DNA from: Gammaproteobacteria bacterium
Lineage (GTDB): Bacteria > Pseudomonadota > Gammaproteobacteria > HK1
Length of the DNA: 64,000 nt
Assembly (NCBI GenBank): GCA_021773645.1
Contig: JAJFJU010000012.1
Span: 248,001-312,000 of the forward strand
Reading direction: 5' to 3'
Shown: positions 18,729 through 26,966 of the stretch, in pieces
Position numbering within the stretch: position 1 is the first letter of the stretch
Layout of the letters: each line of letters opens with the position of its first letter
The notes under the pieces: generated by a model
The model's database searches: none
Told to the model about the DNA's origin: nothing
The model's input: the letters and a program-made list of their open reading frames with translations, nothing else
Position numbers and translations under genes: made by a program

Positions 18729-19802
18729 TTATGACTGGGGGAACAGGCGGCCAGGATTGAGAATGCCAGCTGGGTCAAAGGCCTGTTTGAGTCGGCGATG
18801 AATTGCTAGCATCGGTTCGGAAAGCGGTGGGGGTCCAACGGCTTCAGTGGCCGCTGACCCGGCACGGAAAAGCTGGGCGTGCCCCCCGGCTTTGGCAACG
18901 ATCTGGCAAATGCGGGCACCGTCTTCGTCGCTGCGTAGCCAGCGCTGGGCGCCACCCCATTCGGTGAGCCATGCGCCGGTGAGCGCCAGGGGTGGTGTTC
19001 CCGAGGGAAGGGAGATGCGCCACAAGTTTTTCGGAGTGTTGAAATACGCAAGTGTGTGTTCACGCAATTTGGGCCAGAAATCGTTGCTGATTTCTTCCAT
19101 CTGATCGCCGGCTAGGCGCCGTTTTGCTTCACTTGTCGCGGCCACTGGCCCGGAGAGGCGCAGGGTCAGGCGATCATCCTGATGACAGGTGGCTGACAGT
19201 GGAATGGGTTGTCCTGCCCAGCTGTTCATCAGTTCAATGGCTTCACTGGCAGAGGCCTCGCGAGCAAGGGTGAGCTCTTGCTCAGGCATTGGCAGTACCT
19301 TGAGGGAAATTTCCAGCAATACGCCCAGGGTGCCAAAGGCACCTGCCATCAGACGTGAGACATCGTAGCCAGCGACGTTCTTCATCACCTCGCCACCAAA
19401 ACGGAGGTATTCCCCACGCCCGTTGAGTATGCGCGTGCCTAGCACAAAGTCCCGTGCGGTGCCGCAATAAGGTGCCCGTGGCCCAGAGAGGCCGCAGGCA
19501 ATAGTGCCGCCCAAGGTGGCCCCGGGACCGAAATGGGGTGGTTCGAAGGCGAGCATTTGGTGCTTTTCCGCCAACAGCGTCTCCAATTCCGCGAGCGGTG
19601 TGCCGGCCCGCGCAGTGAGTACTAACTCTTCGGCGTGATACGACACTACGCCGCGATGCCCTGAAATGTTTAGGGCCGTGTCGGCAGACGAAGTGCCAAG
19701 AAAGGATTTGCTGTTGCCAGCACTAATGCTCAGCGGAGTCCCGGATTCAAAGGCCGTCTGGACCTGTTTCTCTAACGCCAGGAGGCTGTCGGTATCGCTC
19801 AT
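18729..19802 (-). CDS. glcE: Glycolate oxidase FAD-binding subunit GlcE
   Basis: The 357-residue product is a PCMH/VAO-type FAD-binding protein: PLSISAGNSKSFLG, the FAD loop FGPGATLGGTIACGLSGPRA, and the second FAD segment MKNVAGYDVSRLMAGAFGTL. It ends with the family signature FDPAGILNPGRLFP. It acts with GlcD and GlcF as the membrane-associated glycolate dehydrogenase. Spacing to glcD is 12 bases and to glcF 10 bases, so the three are one operon. Confidence 0.95.
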   Translation of the reverse strand: MSDTDSLLALEKQVQTAFESGTPLSISAGNSKSFLGTSSADTALNISGHRGVVSYHAEELVLTARAGTPLAELETLLAEKHQMLAFEPPHFGPGATLGGTIACGLSGPRAPYCGTARDFVLGTRILNGRGEYLRFGGEVMKNVAGYDVSRLMAGAFGTLGVLLEISLKVLPMPEQELTLAREASASEAIELMNSWAGQPIPLSATCHQDDRLTLRLSGPVAATSEAKRRLAGDQMEEISNDFWPKLREHTLAYFNTPKNLWRISLPSGTPPLALTGAWLTEWGGAQRWLRSDEDGARICQIVAKAGGHAQLFRAGSAATEAVGPPPLSEPMLAIHRRLKQAFDPAGILNPGRLFPQS

Positions 19803-19814
19803 CTCAAGTAGGCC

Positions 19815-21314
19815 TCAAAAGCGTTCCAGTTCCGGGAAGGGCAGCTTGCCACGGTGGATGTGCATAGCGCCGAATTCTGCGCAGCGGTGCAGCGTGGGCA
19901 CCGCCTTGCCCGGGTTGAGGATGCTGTTGGCGTCAAAGGCATTTTTAACGGCGTGGAACTGGCGCAGCTCAGGCTCCGGAAATTGCACGCACATCTGATT
20001 TAATTTTTCGATGCCGACACCGTGCTCGCCGGTGATGGTGCCGCCCATCTCTACGCAGACTTCGAGGATTTCCCCACCCAGGGCCTCGGCCTGCGCGAGC
20101 TCTCCTTCACGATTGGCATCGAAGAGGATTAACGGATGCAGATTGCCATCGCCGGCATGAAAGACGTTGACTACAGGCAGGCTGTATTTCTCTGATAATC
20201 GGGAGATTCTTTCCAATACCTCGGCAAGATGGCGGCGGGGAATGGTGCCGTCCATGCAGTAGTAATCCGGGCTGATGCGTCCCACCGCGGGAAAGGCCGC
20301 CTTGCGCCCGGCCCACAGGCGCATGCGCTCGGCTTCGTCCACGGCCGTTTGTAGATGATTGGCGCCACAGCTTTCCAGTATCTCCCGCACGGTGCCTGTT
20401 TGGGCGTTGACCTCCGCCTCTACGCCGTCCAGTTCACACAGCAAGATGGCGACGGCGTCTGTAGGGTAGCCTGCGTGAACAAAATCCTCCGCCGCTTGAG
20501 TCGCCGCCTGATCCATCATCTCTAGGCCCGCGGGAATGATCCCCTGGGCGATAATGCGCCCCACTGCGGTACCTGCTGCGCCCAGACTGGGGAAGCCTGC
20601 AAGTAGTACTTGGGCGTACTCCGGCTTTGGCAGCAGCTTGACGGTGACATCGATGATAATGCCGAGCATGCCCTCGGAGCCAGTGAACAGTGCGAGCAAA
20701 TCATAGCCCGGACTATTGGGTGCCAGGCCACCGATGCTGATGTGCTCACCCTCTGCAGTGATGATGCCGATAGCGAGGATGTTGTGCACCGTGAGGCCAT
20801 ATTTCAGGCAATGCACGCCGCCGGAGTTTTCCGCTACGTTGCCGCCGATGGTGCAGGCGATCTGGGAAGAAGGATCTGGCGCATAGTACAGGCCGTGTGC
20901 TGCCACCGCTTCGGAGATGGCAATATTGCGTACCCCGGGTTCCACGCGGGCCCAGCGCTCTAGCGGGTTTAGCTCCAGGATGTGGGTAAATTTGGCTAGG
21001 CTGAGCAGTATTCCATCGGCCAGTGGCAGGGCGCCACCAGAAAGCCCGGTGCCGGCGCCACGGGCTACTACTGGAACCTTGAGTCGGGCACAAAGACGCA
21101 TGATCGCCTGAATTTGTTCCACCGTCTCCGGCAGCACCACCGCAAGCGGTAAGCGGCGGTAGACAGAAAGCCCGTCACATTCGTAGGGCGCCAGGGTCTC
21201 GGGGTCGCTAAGCACCGAGTCAGCAGGAAGGAGCTGGCCGAGTTCAGTCAGGAAATGTTGGCGATCGGCAGCAGTTGGATTCCAGGTGCAGTTTTTTTCG
21301 GCTGTCAGATTCAC
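19815..21314 (-). CDS. glcD: Glycolate oxidase FAD-linked catalytic subunit GlcD
   Basis: GlcD (499 aa) oxidises glycolate to glyoxylate. FAD-binding motifs VVARGAGTGLSGGALPLADG, DPSSQIACTIGGNVAENSGG and GSEGMLGIIIDVTVKL are intact, with NVFHAGDGNLHPLILFD and TITGEHGVGIEKL at the active-site end. I place the start at GTG 21314 because GGAGG lies eight bases upstream; the open frame extends to 21344 but without a comparable site. It is divergent from the cNMP-rhodanese gene. In an autotroph this complex would recycle 2-phosphoglycolate carbon. Confidence 0.95.
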   Translation of the reverse strand: MNLTAEKNCTWNPTAADRQHFLTELGQLLPADSVLSDPETLAPYECDGLSVYRRLPLAVVLPETVEQIQAIMRLCARLKVPVVARGAGTGLSGGALPLADGILLSLAKFTHILELNPLERWARVEPGVRNIAISEAVAAHGLYYAPDPSSQIACTIGGNVAENSGGVHCLKYGLTVHNILAIGIITAEGEHISIGGLAPNSPGYDLLALFTGSEGMLGIIIDVTVKLLPKPEYAQVLLAGFPSLGAAGTAVGRIIAQGIIPAGLEMMDQAATQAAEDFVHAGYPTDAVAILLCELDGVEAEVNAQTGTVREILESCGANHLQTAVDEAERMRLWAGRKAAFPAVGRISPDYYCMDGTIPRRHLAEVLERISRLSEKYSLPVVNVFHAGDGNLHPLILFDANREGELAQAEALGGEILEVCVEMGGTITGEHGVGIEKLNQMCVQFPEPELRQFHAVKNAFDANSILNPGKAVPTLHRCAEFGAMHIHRGKLPFPELERF

Positions 21315-21578
21315 GGAATTTTCCTCCAACAAAAGGTTATACACCGGGCGGCGAGGCTTGCGCTATACCCTGGGGTGGGGGTATTCAAAGTGCCGGTGGC
21401 ACCTTACAATGCCCGCTGTGAAAAGGTGGCTTTTATTCCCTGCGTGGAGATGCTCCCTTTGCTCAATAATTACGCAGGCGATATCAGTTAAGGTAACGAG
21501 CATTCCGTTGCCATTCCCCTCTCGGTAGATGATAGAGCGAGGGATATCGTCGGTAGACCGATAGCTTAGAGGTTTAGC

Positions 21579-22655
21579 ATGGCGCCGGCTCAGAAACTAG
21601 TCGACAAACAAATCCTGAAGACACTGGTTCCGGCCAACGCCCTGAATGCGGAGAATTTTCAGGAGCTTGCGGGCAAAACCTTTGTGGAAGAAATTTCTGC
21701 TGGGCGATTGATCTTCAATAAGGGTGACACCGACCGGAAGTCGGTTTATGTGCTTTCCGGTGATGCGGAGCTATTTACTGAGGAAGGTACCCAGGGAAAT
21801 ATTCGTGGCGGTACTCCAGAGTCCCGTCACCCCATCGCCAACAAGCAACCTCGCCAGATGGCGGCAAAGGCCAAGAATGCCGTCACCGTCATCCGTATCG
21901 ATACGGATTTGCTGGATATTCTGCTGACTTGGGATCAGCTTTCCGGCATTGAGGTCAGCGATATCTCGGTGGAAGAGGAAGATGAGGATGACGAGGAAGG
22001 TGGCGATTGGATGACCCGCATTCTCCAATCTAAGGCATTCCTGCGTATACCCCCGGCCAATATTCAGCAGATGTTCATGCGCCTGCAGGAAGTGGCTATG
22101 AAAACGGGACAAACGGTAATCAAGCAGGGGGATGATGGTGATTTTTACTACATCATCAGCCGTGGCAAGGCCAAGGTGACTCGTGAGTCAGCCACAGGTT
22201 CTAGTGTGACGCTGGCCCACTTGAATGATGGTGATGCCTTTGGTGAGGAGGCATTGCTTTCCCAGAGCAAGCGTAATGCCAGCATTACCATGGAAAGCGA
22301 TGGCCTGCTTATGCGCTTGTCCAAGGAGGATTTTGAAGAGCTCCTTAAGGCCCCGATGATGAATGAGGTATCCATCGAGGAGGCCCGTGAGATGGTTAAG
22401 AGTGGTGCCGTACTTCTGGATGTCCGTCTGGAAGCCGAACACAAGGCCGGGGGCATAAAAGGCAGCCTCAATATCCCACTATTTATGTTGCGTCTGAAGG
22501 CAGAAAGCCTCGACACGGCAAAGAAGTATATCTGCTATTGCGCCACTGGCCGCCGCTCTTCTGCTGCGGCCTTCCTCTTGAGTGAGCGTGGTTTCGATGG
22601 CTCGGTGCTTAAGGGTGGGCTGGAGGCCCTTCCGCAGCAGGCTGCGTCGGGTTAA
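21579..22655 (+). CDS. Double cyclic-nucleotide-binding domain protein fused to rhodanese
   Basis: The 358-residue soluble protein contains a degenerate cNMP-binding fold (about residues 30-115), an acidic linker (VEEEDEDDEEGGD, 131-143), a second cNMP-binding domain (about 150-260, with DGDAFGEEALLSQSKR) and a C-terminal rhodanese domain (about 265-352). The rhodanese loop CATGRRS (321-327) keeps the catalytic cysteine. No DNA-binding domain is seen. It may couple a nucleotide or redox signal to sulfur transfer. It is divergent from glcD and is followed by aroE. Confidence 0.9.
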   Translation: MAPAQKLVDKQILKTLVPANALNAENFQELAGKTFVEEISAGRLIFNKGDTDRKSVYVLSGDAELFTEEGTQGNIRGGTPESRHPIANKQPRQMAAKAKNAVTVIRIDTDLLDILLTWDQLSGIEVSDISVEEEDEDDEEGGDWMTRILQSKAFLRIPPANIQQMFMRLQEVAMKTGQTVIKQGDDGDFYYIISRGKAKVTRESATGSSVTLAHLNDGDAFGEEALLSQSKRNASITMESDGLLMRLSKEDFEELLKAPMMNEVSIEEAREMVKSGAVLLDVRLEAEHKAGGIKGSLNIPLFMLRLKAESLDTAKKYICYCATGRRSSAAAFLLSERGFDGSVLKGGLEALPQQAASG

Positions 22656-22733
22656 TTTGTTGCCAGCTTGCTGCTTACGTGCGGGTGCATATCGTTGCGC
22701 TGGCAAGCAGCGGTTTAATTTTATGTTTCAACC

Positions 22734-23561
22734 ATGACCGAACACTATGCGGTGATGGGTAACCCCATTACCCACAGTAAATCTCCCTTTATCCATGCGC
22801 GTTTCGCTGCCCAGACCGGGAAGCGTCTGCATTATTCAAAAATTCTTGTGCCCACCGGGGCATTTCCTGCGGCAGTGGAAAAATTTCACACTAAGGGTGG
22901 AAAGGGGTTGAATATCACCCTTCCCTTTAAGCGTGAGGCGTGGGAACTGGCGGATATGAGAACGCCACGAGCAGAGCGTGCCGGGGCATTAAATACGCTG
23001 TGGTTCGATCCAGATGTCGGATTGTGTGGTGATAATACCGATGGTTGTGGGTTGGTTCGTGATCTAGCCCAAAACCTGGGTGTACAGCTAGCCGGACGGG
23101 ATGTTTTGATACTCGGCGCTGGCGGAGCGGCACGCGGGGCCTTAGGCCCGTTGCTGGATGAGACGCCAGCGCGACTGATGATCGTCAATCGTACCGAATC
23201 GCGTGGGCGGGAACTGGCTGCCCTGTTTCATGAACAGGGGCGGGTGGAGGCATGTGGCTATGCCGATCTCGCTAACACGGCCTTTGATCTCATTATCAAT
23301 GCAACCGCTGCGAGCCTGGATAGTGTTTTGCCACCTCTACCGGAAACCTTATTGAAACCCGGCGGAATCTGCTACGACATGATGTACAGCCAGGATGAGA
23401 CCGTCTTTGTGCGTTGGGGGCGAGACCACGATGCCAGCATTTCCGTGGATGGACTGGGGATGCTGGTGGAACAGGCGGCCGAATCCTTTCGGATTTGGCA
23501 CGGTGTTTGCCCACAAACGGATGCGGTTATAGTCGCCTTGAGAAACCTAGAAGCAAGCTAG
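22734..23561 (+). CDS. aroE: Shikimate dehydrogenase (NADP+)
   Basis: AroE (275 aa) reduces 3-dehydroshikimate to shikimate in chorismate synthesis. Substrate motifs VMGNPITHSKSP and GLNITLPFK (catalytic Lys), GDNTDGCGLVRDL (catalytic Asp) and the NADP-binding loop ILGAGGAARGAL with NRTESRGREL are all present. A clear ribosome-binding site is not visible before ATG 22734, but the N-terminus is conserved from there. Confidence 0.97.
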   Translation: MTEHYAVMGNPITHSKSPFIHARFAAQTGKRLHYSKILVPTGAFPAAVEKFHTKGGKGLNITLPFKREAWELADMRTPRAERAGALNTLWFDPDVGLCGDNTDGCGLVRDLAQNLGVQLAGRDVLILGAGGAARGALGPLLDETPARLMIVNRTESRGRELAALFHEQGRVEACGYADLANTAFDLIINATAASLDSVLPPLPETLLKPGGICYDMMYSQDETVFVRWGRDHDASISVDGLGMLVEQAAESFRIWHGVCPQTDAVIVALRNLEAS

Positions 23562-23796
23562 AAAAAGCCTGTATCTTCAGCAGTTTGGAGGCCTTCCATC
23601 TCCCCGCCCCATGAATTATGCACAGTGTCAAGAAGGCTGACATAAAAACTTTTAGCTTAGCGTCGAAAAGCATGAGAGCGCTTCTTGTTATTGTCGTAAG
23701 TTATTGATTGTTATTCTAATAACTCACAGCGGTCAATTTCTGCCCAATCTGATGAAAGGCTAGCTATACAGGGCCTGAAAGGCTGTTTACCCCATA

Positions 23797-23831
23797 TTAT
23801 CCACTTAGTTATCCACAGTCTTTGTGGGTAA
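23797..23831. promoter_or_regulatory. Cluster of three DnaA-box-like 9-mers
   Basis: TTATCCACT (23797-23805), TTATCCACA (23809-23817, the exact R1-type consensus) and TGTGGGTAA (23823-23831, reverse complement TTACCCACA) lie within 35 bases, between the convergent aroE and rsmA genes. An A/T-rich tract (23690-23730) lies just to the left. No dnaA, dnaN, gidA or parAB gene is near, so this may be a titration or regulatory site rather than the origin. Confidence 0.5.
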
Positions 23832-23835
23832 CTTT

Positions 23836-24636
23836 TCAGGCATCTACTTGCTTGGATGCTAAGGTTGATAGCGCCGCAAATTGAGCCACTCCCAACTGCT
23901 CTGCACGGATTTTTGGATCGATGCCAGCCGCACGGATTTGAGCTTCATCCACGAGTCCACGCAGGCTGTTACGCAGCGTCTTGCGGCGTTTGGAAAAGGC
24001 GGTATTAACAACCAGGGCAAAGGTCTCCCGATCTAAAATCTCTACCGATGCCTGATGATGGGGCTCAATGCGAACGATAGCGGAGGTCACCTTGGGAACC
24101 GGGTGGAAGGCCTCAGGGGGGACGGTGAACAGGGGCTGGACCCGGCATTCACTTTGTAGCATCACACTCAGCCTGCCCCAGTCGCGGTTTCCAGGTGTCG
24201 CCGCCATGCGCGTTACCACCTCCTGTTGCAGCATGAAATGCATGTCACGGATGGCAGTTTTGTGTTTTAAAAGGTGAAACAGCAACGGGGTAGAAATGTT
24301 ATAGGGCAGGTTGCCGACTATGCGCAGCTTGCCTAGAGACGAGGTTAGGGCGGAGAAATCGAAGCGTAGCGCATCAGCAGAATGGAGGCGGAAGCATGGT
24401 TGCTCGCCCCAGCGTTCCTCCAGCCGATGGGCGAGGTCCCGATCCAGTTCCACCACATCAAGTTGGCCGCTACGATTGAGCAAGGATTCGGTTAGGGCGC
24501 CTAGGCCGGGGCCAATTTCCACCAGGTGTTCATCGTTTGCCGGGGCAATGGCGCTGATAATGTGATGGATGACGGTTTTATCGCGCAGAAAATTCTGCCC
24601 CATGCGCCGTCGTGGGCGGTGGCCGGCCGGGCTCAT
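23836..24636 (-). CDS. rsmA: 16S rRNA dimethyladenosine transferase RsmA (KsgA)
   Basis: RsmA (266 aa) dimethylates two adjacent adenosines in the 3' hairpin of 16S rRNA late in 30S assembly. Visible are GQNFLRD, SAM motif I LVEIGPGLGALTESL, ELDRDLAHRLEE, and the catalytic motif IVGNLPYNISTPL. Length is normal. Its ATG overlaps the pdxA stop by four bases (ATGA), the usual gammaproteobacterial lptD-surA-pdxA-rsmA arrangement. No apaG or apaH follows; instead the DnaA-box-like cluster lies directly downstream. Confidence 0.97.
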   Translation of the reverse strand: MSPAGHRPRRRMGQNFLRDKTVIHHIISAIAPANDEHLVEIGPGLGALTESLLNRSGQLDVVELDRDLAHRLEERWGEQPCFRLHSADALRFDFSALTSSLGKLRIVGNLPYNISTPLLFHLLKHKTAIRDMHFMLQQEVVTRMAATPGNRDWGRLSVMLQSECRVQPLFTVPPEAFHPVPKVTSAIVRIEPHHQASVEILDRETFALVVNTAFSKRRKTLRNSLRGLVDEAQIRAAGIDPKIRAEQLGVAQFAALSTLASKQVDA

Positions 24637-25607
24637 GATCGGCTTGCCATGGCGATGGCCGTATTCAGTGCGGCCTTTAGACTACCGTCGTTAAATTGCC
24701 CAGTGCCGGCCAGTTCAAGCGCCGTGCCGTGATCCACCGAGGTGCGGATAAAGGGCAGGCCTAGAGTGACGTTGACCGCACGGCCAAACCCCATGTGCTT
24801 TAAAACCGGCAGTCCCTGATCGTGATACATGGCCAGTACGGCATCGGTCTCTTTAAGGCGTGCGGGGGTGAAACTGGTATCAGCGGGCAAGGGGCCTAGC
24901 AATTCGGCATTAAGCGCTCTAAGTGATTCAATGACTGGTCCAATGATCTCAATTTCCTCACGTCCCATATGCCCATCTTCTCCGGCATGGGGATTAAGGC
25001 CACAGATCAGGATGCGTGGCTGTGGAATGCCAAAGTGCCCCTGTAGTTCAGCGATGAGAATGCGCAGCGTGTGTTCCAGGCTATCGTGGGTAATAGCGGC
25101 GCTAACGGCTGTTAGTGGCAGATGGGTAGTGGCGAGCGCAACCCTGAGCCCGGGAACCATCAGCATCATTACCGGGTGGACACCCCCAGCATGGCTCGCC
25201 AGAAATTCCGTATGACCACTGAAGGGGATGCCCGCTTTGTTAATTACGGCCTTGTGTATCGGCCCCGTGACCAGTGCCGAGAGCTCTCCTTTCAGGCAGC
25301 TATCAGCGGCGGCTTTCAGGCAGGCCAGTACATAGGGGGAATTTGTCGGATCGGTTCTCCCACAATGTACGGCATTGGTGATCGAGTGGGGAACAATTTC
25401 AAGGGTATCCGGGCCAGTGGGGGCGGTTTTGTTCGGGTCGTAAGGGATGAGCCGAAGGTGGGTGCCTAGGGTACGGGCACGCTGCCCAAGCAGATCTGGG
25501 TCGGCAAACACCACCACGCGGGCGTTAAGCGCTAAGCCGGGTATACGCAACGCCAGATCCGGGCCTATGCCGGCGGGTTCGCCTGGAGTGAAAGCCACTG
25601 TGAGCAT
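24633..25607 (-). CDS. pdxA: 4-hydroxythreonine-4-phosphate dehydrogenase
   Basis: PdxA (324 aa) performs an NAD-dependent oxidation in the DXP-dependent pyridoxal phosphate pathway. The family landmarks are present: FTPGEPAGIGPDLAL, GPIHKAVINKAGIPFSGHTE (metal-ligand His), CGLNPHAGEDGHMGREE, and YHDQGLPVLKHMGFGRAVN. It sits three bases after surA and overlaps rsmA, so it is a middle gene of the outer-membrane/B6 operon. Confidence 0.97.
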   Translation of the reverse strand: MLTVAFTPGEPAGIGPDLALRIPGLALNARVVVFADPDLLGQRARTLGTHLRLIPYDPNKTAPTGPDTLEIVPHSITNAVHCGRTDPTNSPYVLACLKAAADSCLKGELSALVTGPIHKAVINKAGIPFSGHTEFLASHAGGVHPVMMLMVPGLRVALATTHLPLTAVSAAITHDSLEHTLRILIAELQGHFGIPQPRILICGLNPHAGEDGHMGREEIEIIGPVIESLRALNAELLGPLPADTSFTPARLKETDAVLAMYHDQGLPVLKHMGFGRAVNVTLGLPFIRTSVDHGTALELAGTGQFNDGSLKAALNTAIAMASRS

Positions 25608-25610
25608 GGG

Positions 25611-26966
25611 CTACTCCTCCAGGCGGTACTCGATGTGAGCCTCATCCCTTAATCGGCGGACCCAACTTTGTAGCTCTTCATCCAGTTTGCGCTCGCGGAT
25701 CTGGGCGACTGCCTGGGTGCGCCGTACCGTTTCCGTGTTGTCATGATTCCGTCGTTCCATCACTTGCAAAATGTGCCATCCAAAACTGCTTTTGAAGGGA
25801 GCGCTAATCTCCTTTAGCGAGATGGTGTCCATGACTTCAGCGAAAGCCGGGACTACATCCGCCGTGCTTACCCAGCCGATATCCCCTCCCTTGATGGCGG
25901 AGCCACGGTCATCAGAGCCAGAGCGTGCCAGGTTGGCAAAATCAGCACCCTCCTGCAGACGCTGTTTTAGTTGCAGCAGTCGGCTCTTTGCATCCTCTTC
26001 AGAGGTGAGTTCATTGGGGCGGATAAGAATATGTCGCACCCGTACCTGAGCAATCACATGTCGTTGGCTGGCCCCACCTCGTGTCGCCAGTAGTCTGACG
26101 ATGTGAAAACCGCTAGCACTGCGAATGAGCTCGCTATGTGTCCCAGCTTGCAGCTTAGGAACGACCTCCAAAAAGGCGGTCGGTAGCTGGCCACGCTTTC
26201 GCCAGCCGAGATCACCGCCCTGGAGCGCCTGCTGACCATCCGATAGCTGCACGGCAAGTTGGGAAAAATCGGCGTCGTTATCCAGTTTTTTCAGTATATT
26301 CAGCCCCTTGTTGCGGGAGATTTGAATCTGCTCTGGGGAGGCTCCCTCGGGGATGGCAATGAGGATATGCGACAGTTGGTATTGGGCATTCTGGTTTCCA
26401 CGCGATGCCTGATTAGTCAGGAAGTTATCGATCTCACGTTCCGAAATACGGATGCGCCCGGCGACCTGCTGTTGTCGCACTCGAGCAAGCAGCATTTGTT
26501 GGCGGATATCTTCTCGAAAGCGCGAAAATTTGTAGCCATCGCGCTGTAGGATGTCACGAAAATCTCGCAGGGAATAACCGTTTTTTCGGGCCATCTCCTG
26601 CAGGCTGCGGTTCAGATTGTCCTCGTTGACCCGTACCCCGGTTTGTTCCGCCACCTGAAGCTGTAGCCGGTCAATGATCAAACGGTCCAGCACTTGTTTT
26701 TGCAGCGCTTCATCGGGAGGTAAGCGAGTACCGGCATTGCGCAATTGGCTGCGTATCAGGCGCAGTCGGTTTGCCAGTTCACTAGCAACGATGACGTCGT
26801 CATTAACTATGGCGACGATGCGATCGAGGGCGAGTGGCTGCACATAGTTTGCAGTTTGTGCCGTGGTTGATTGCCAGGGTATCGTGGCCAGTAGGCAAGC
26901 AAACAGGATGCGGCTGAGTCCACGGATGACGGTGTCCGTGAATCGGGTTGTTCCCATGCAGCTCAT
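25611..26966 (-). CDS. surA: Periplasmic chaperone / peptidyl-prolyl isomerase SurA
   Basis: SurA (451 aa) escorts outer-membrane proteins such as LptD to the BAM complex. It has a signal peptide (ILFACLLATIPWQSTTAQ), an N-terminal chaperone domain (LDRIVAIVNDDVIVASEL), two parvulin domains (around QYQLSHILIAIPEGA and VRVRHILIRPNELTSEE) and a C-terminal helix. The ATG at 26966 overlaps the lptD stop (TGATG); ATG 26957 is an alternative start. Its coupling with lptD matches their functional link. Confidence 0.97.
   Translation of the reverse strand: MSCMGTTRFTDTVIRGLSRILFACLLATIPWQSTTAQTANYVQPLALDRIVAIVNDDVIVASELANRLRLIRSQLRNAGTRLPPDEALQKQVLDRLIIDRLQLQVAEQTGVRVNEDNLNRSLQEMARKNGYSLRDFRDILQRDGYKFSRFREDIRQQMLLARVRQQQVAGRIRISEREIDNFLTNQASRGNQNAQYQLSHILIAIPEGASPEQIQISRNKGLNILKKLDNDADFSQLAVQLSDGQQALQGGDLGWRKRGQLPTAFLEVVPKLQAGTHSELIRSASGFHIVRLLATRGGASQRHVIAQVRVRHILIRPNELTSEEDAKSRLLQLKQRLQEGADFANLARSGSDDRGSAIKGGDIGWVSTADVVPAFAEVMDTISLKEISAPFKSSFGWHILQVMERRNHDNTETVRRTQAVAQIRERKLDEELQSWVRRLRDEAHIEYRLEE

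Noticed and set aside
21405-21430. Possible sigma-54 promoter (TGGCAC followed by a GC)
   Set aside because: The GC falls one base off the required spacing and TTGC is missing.
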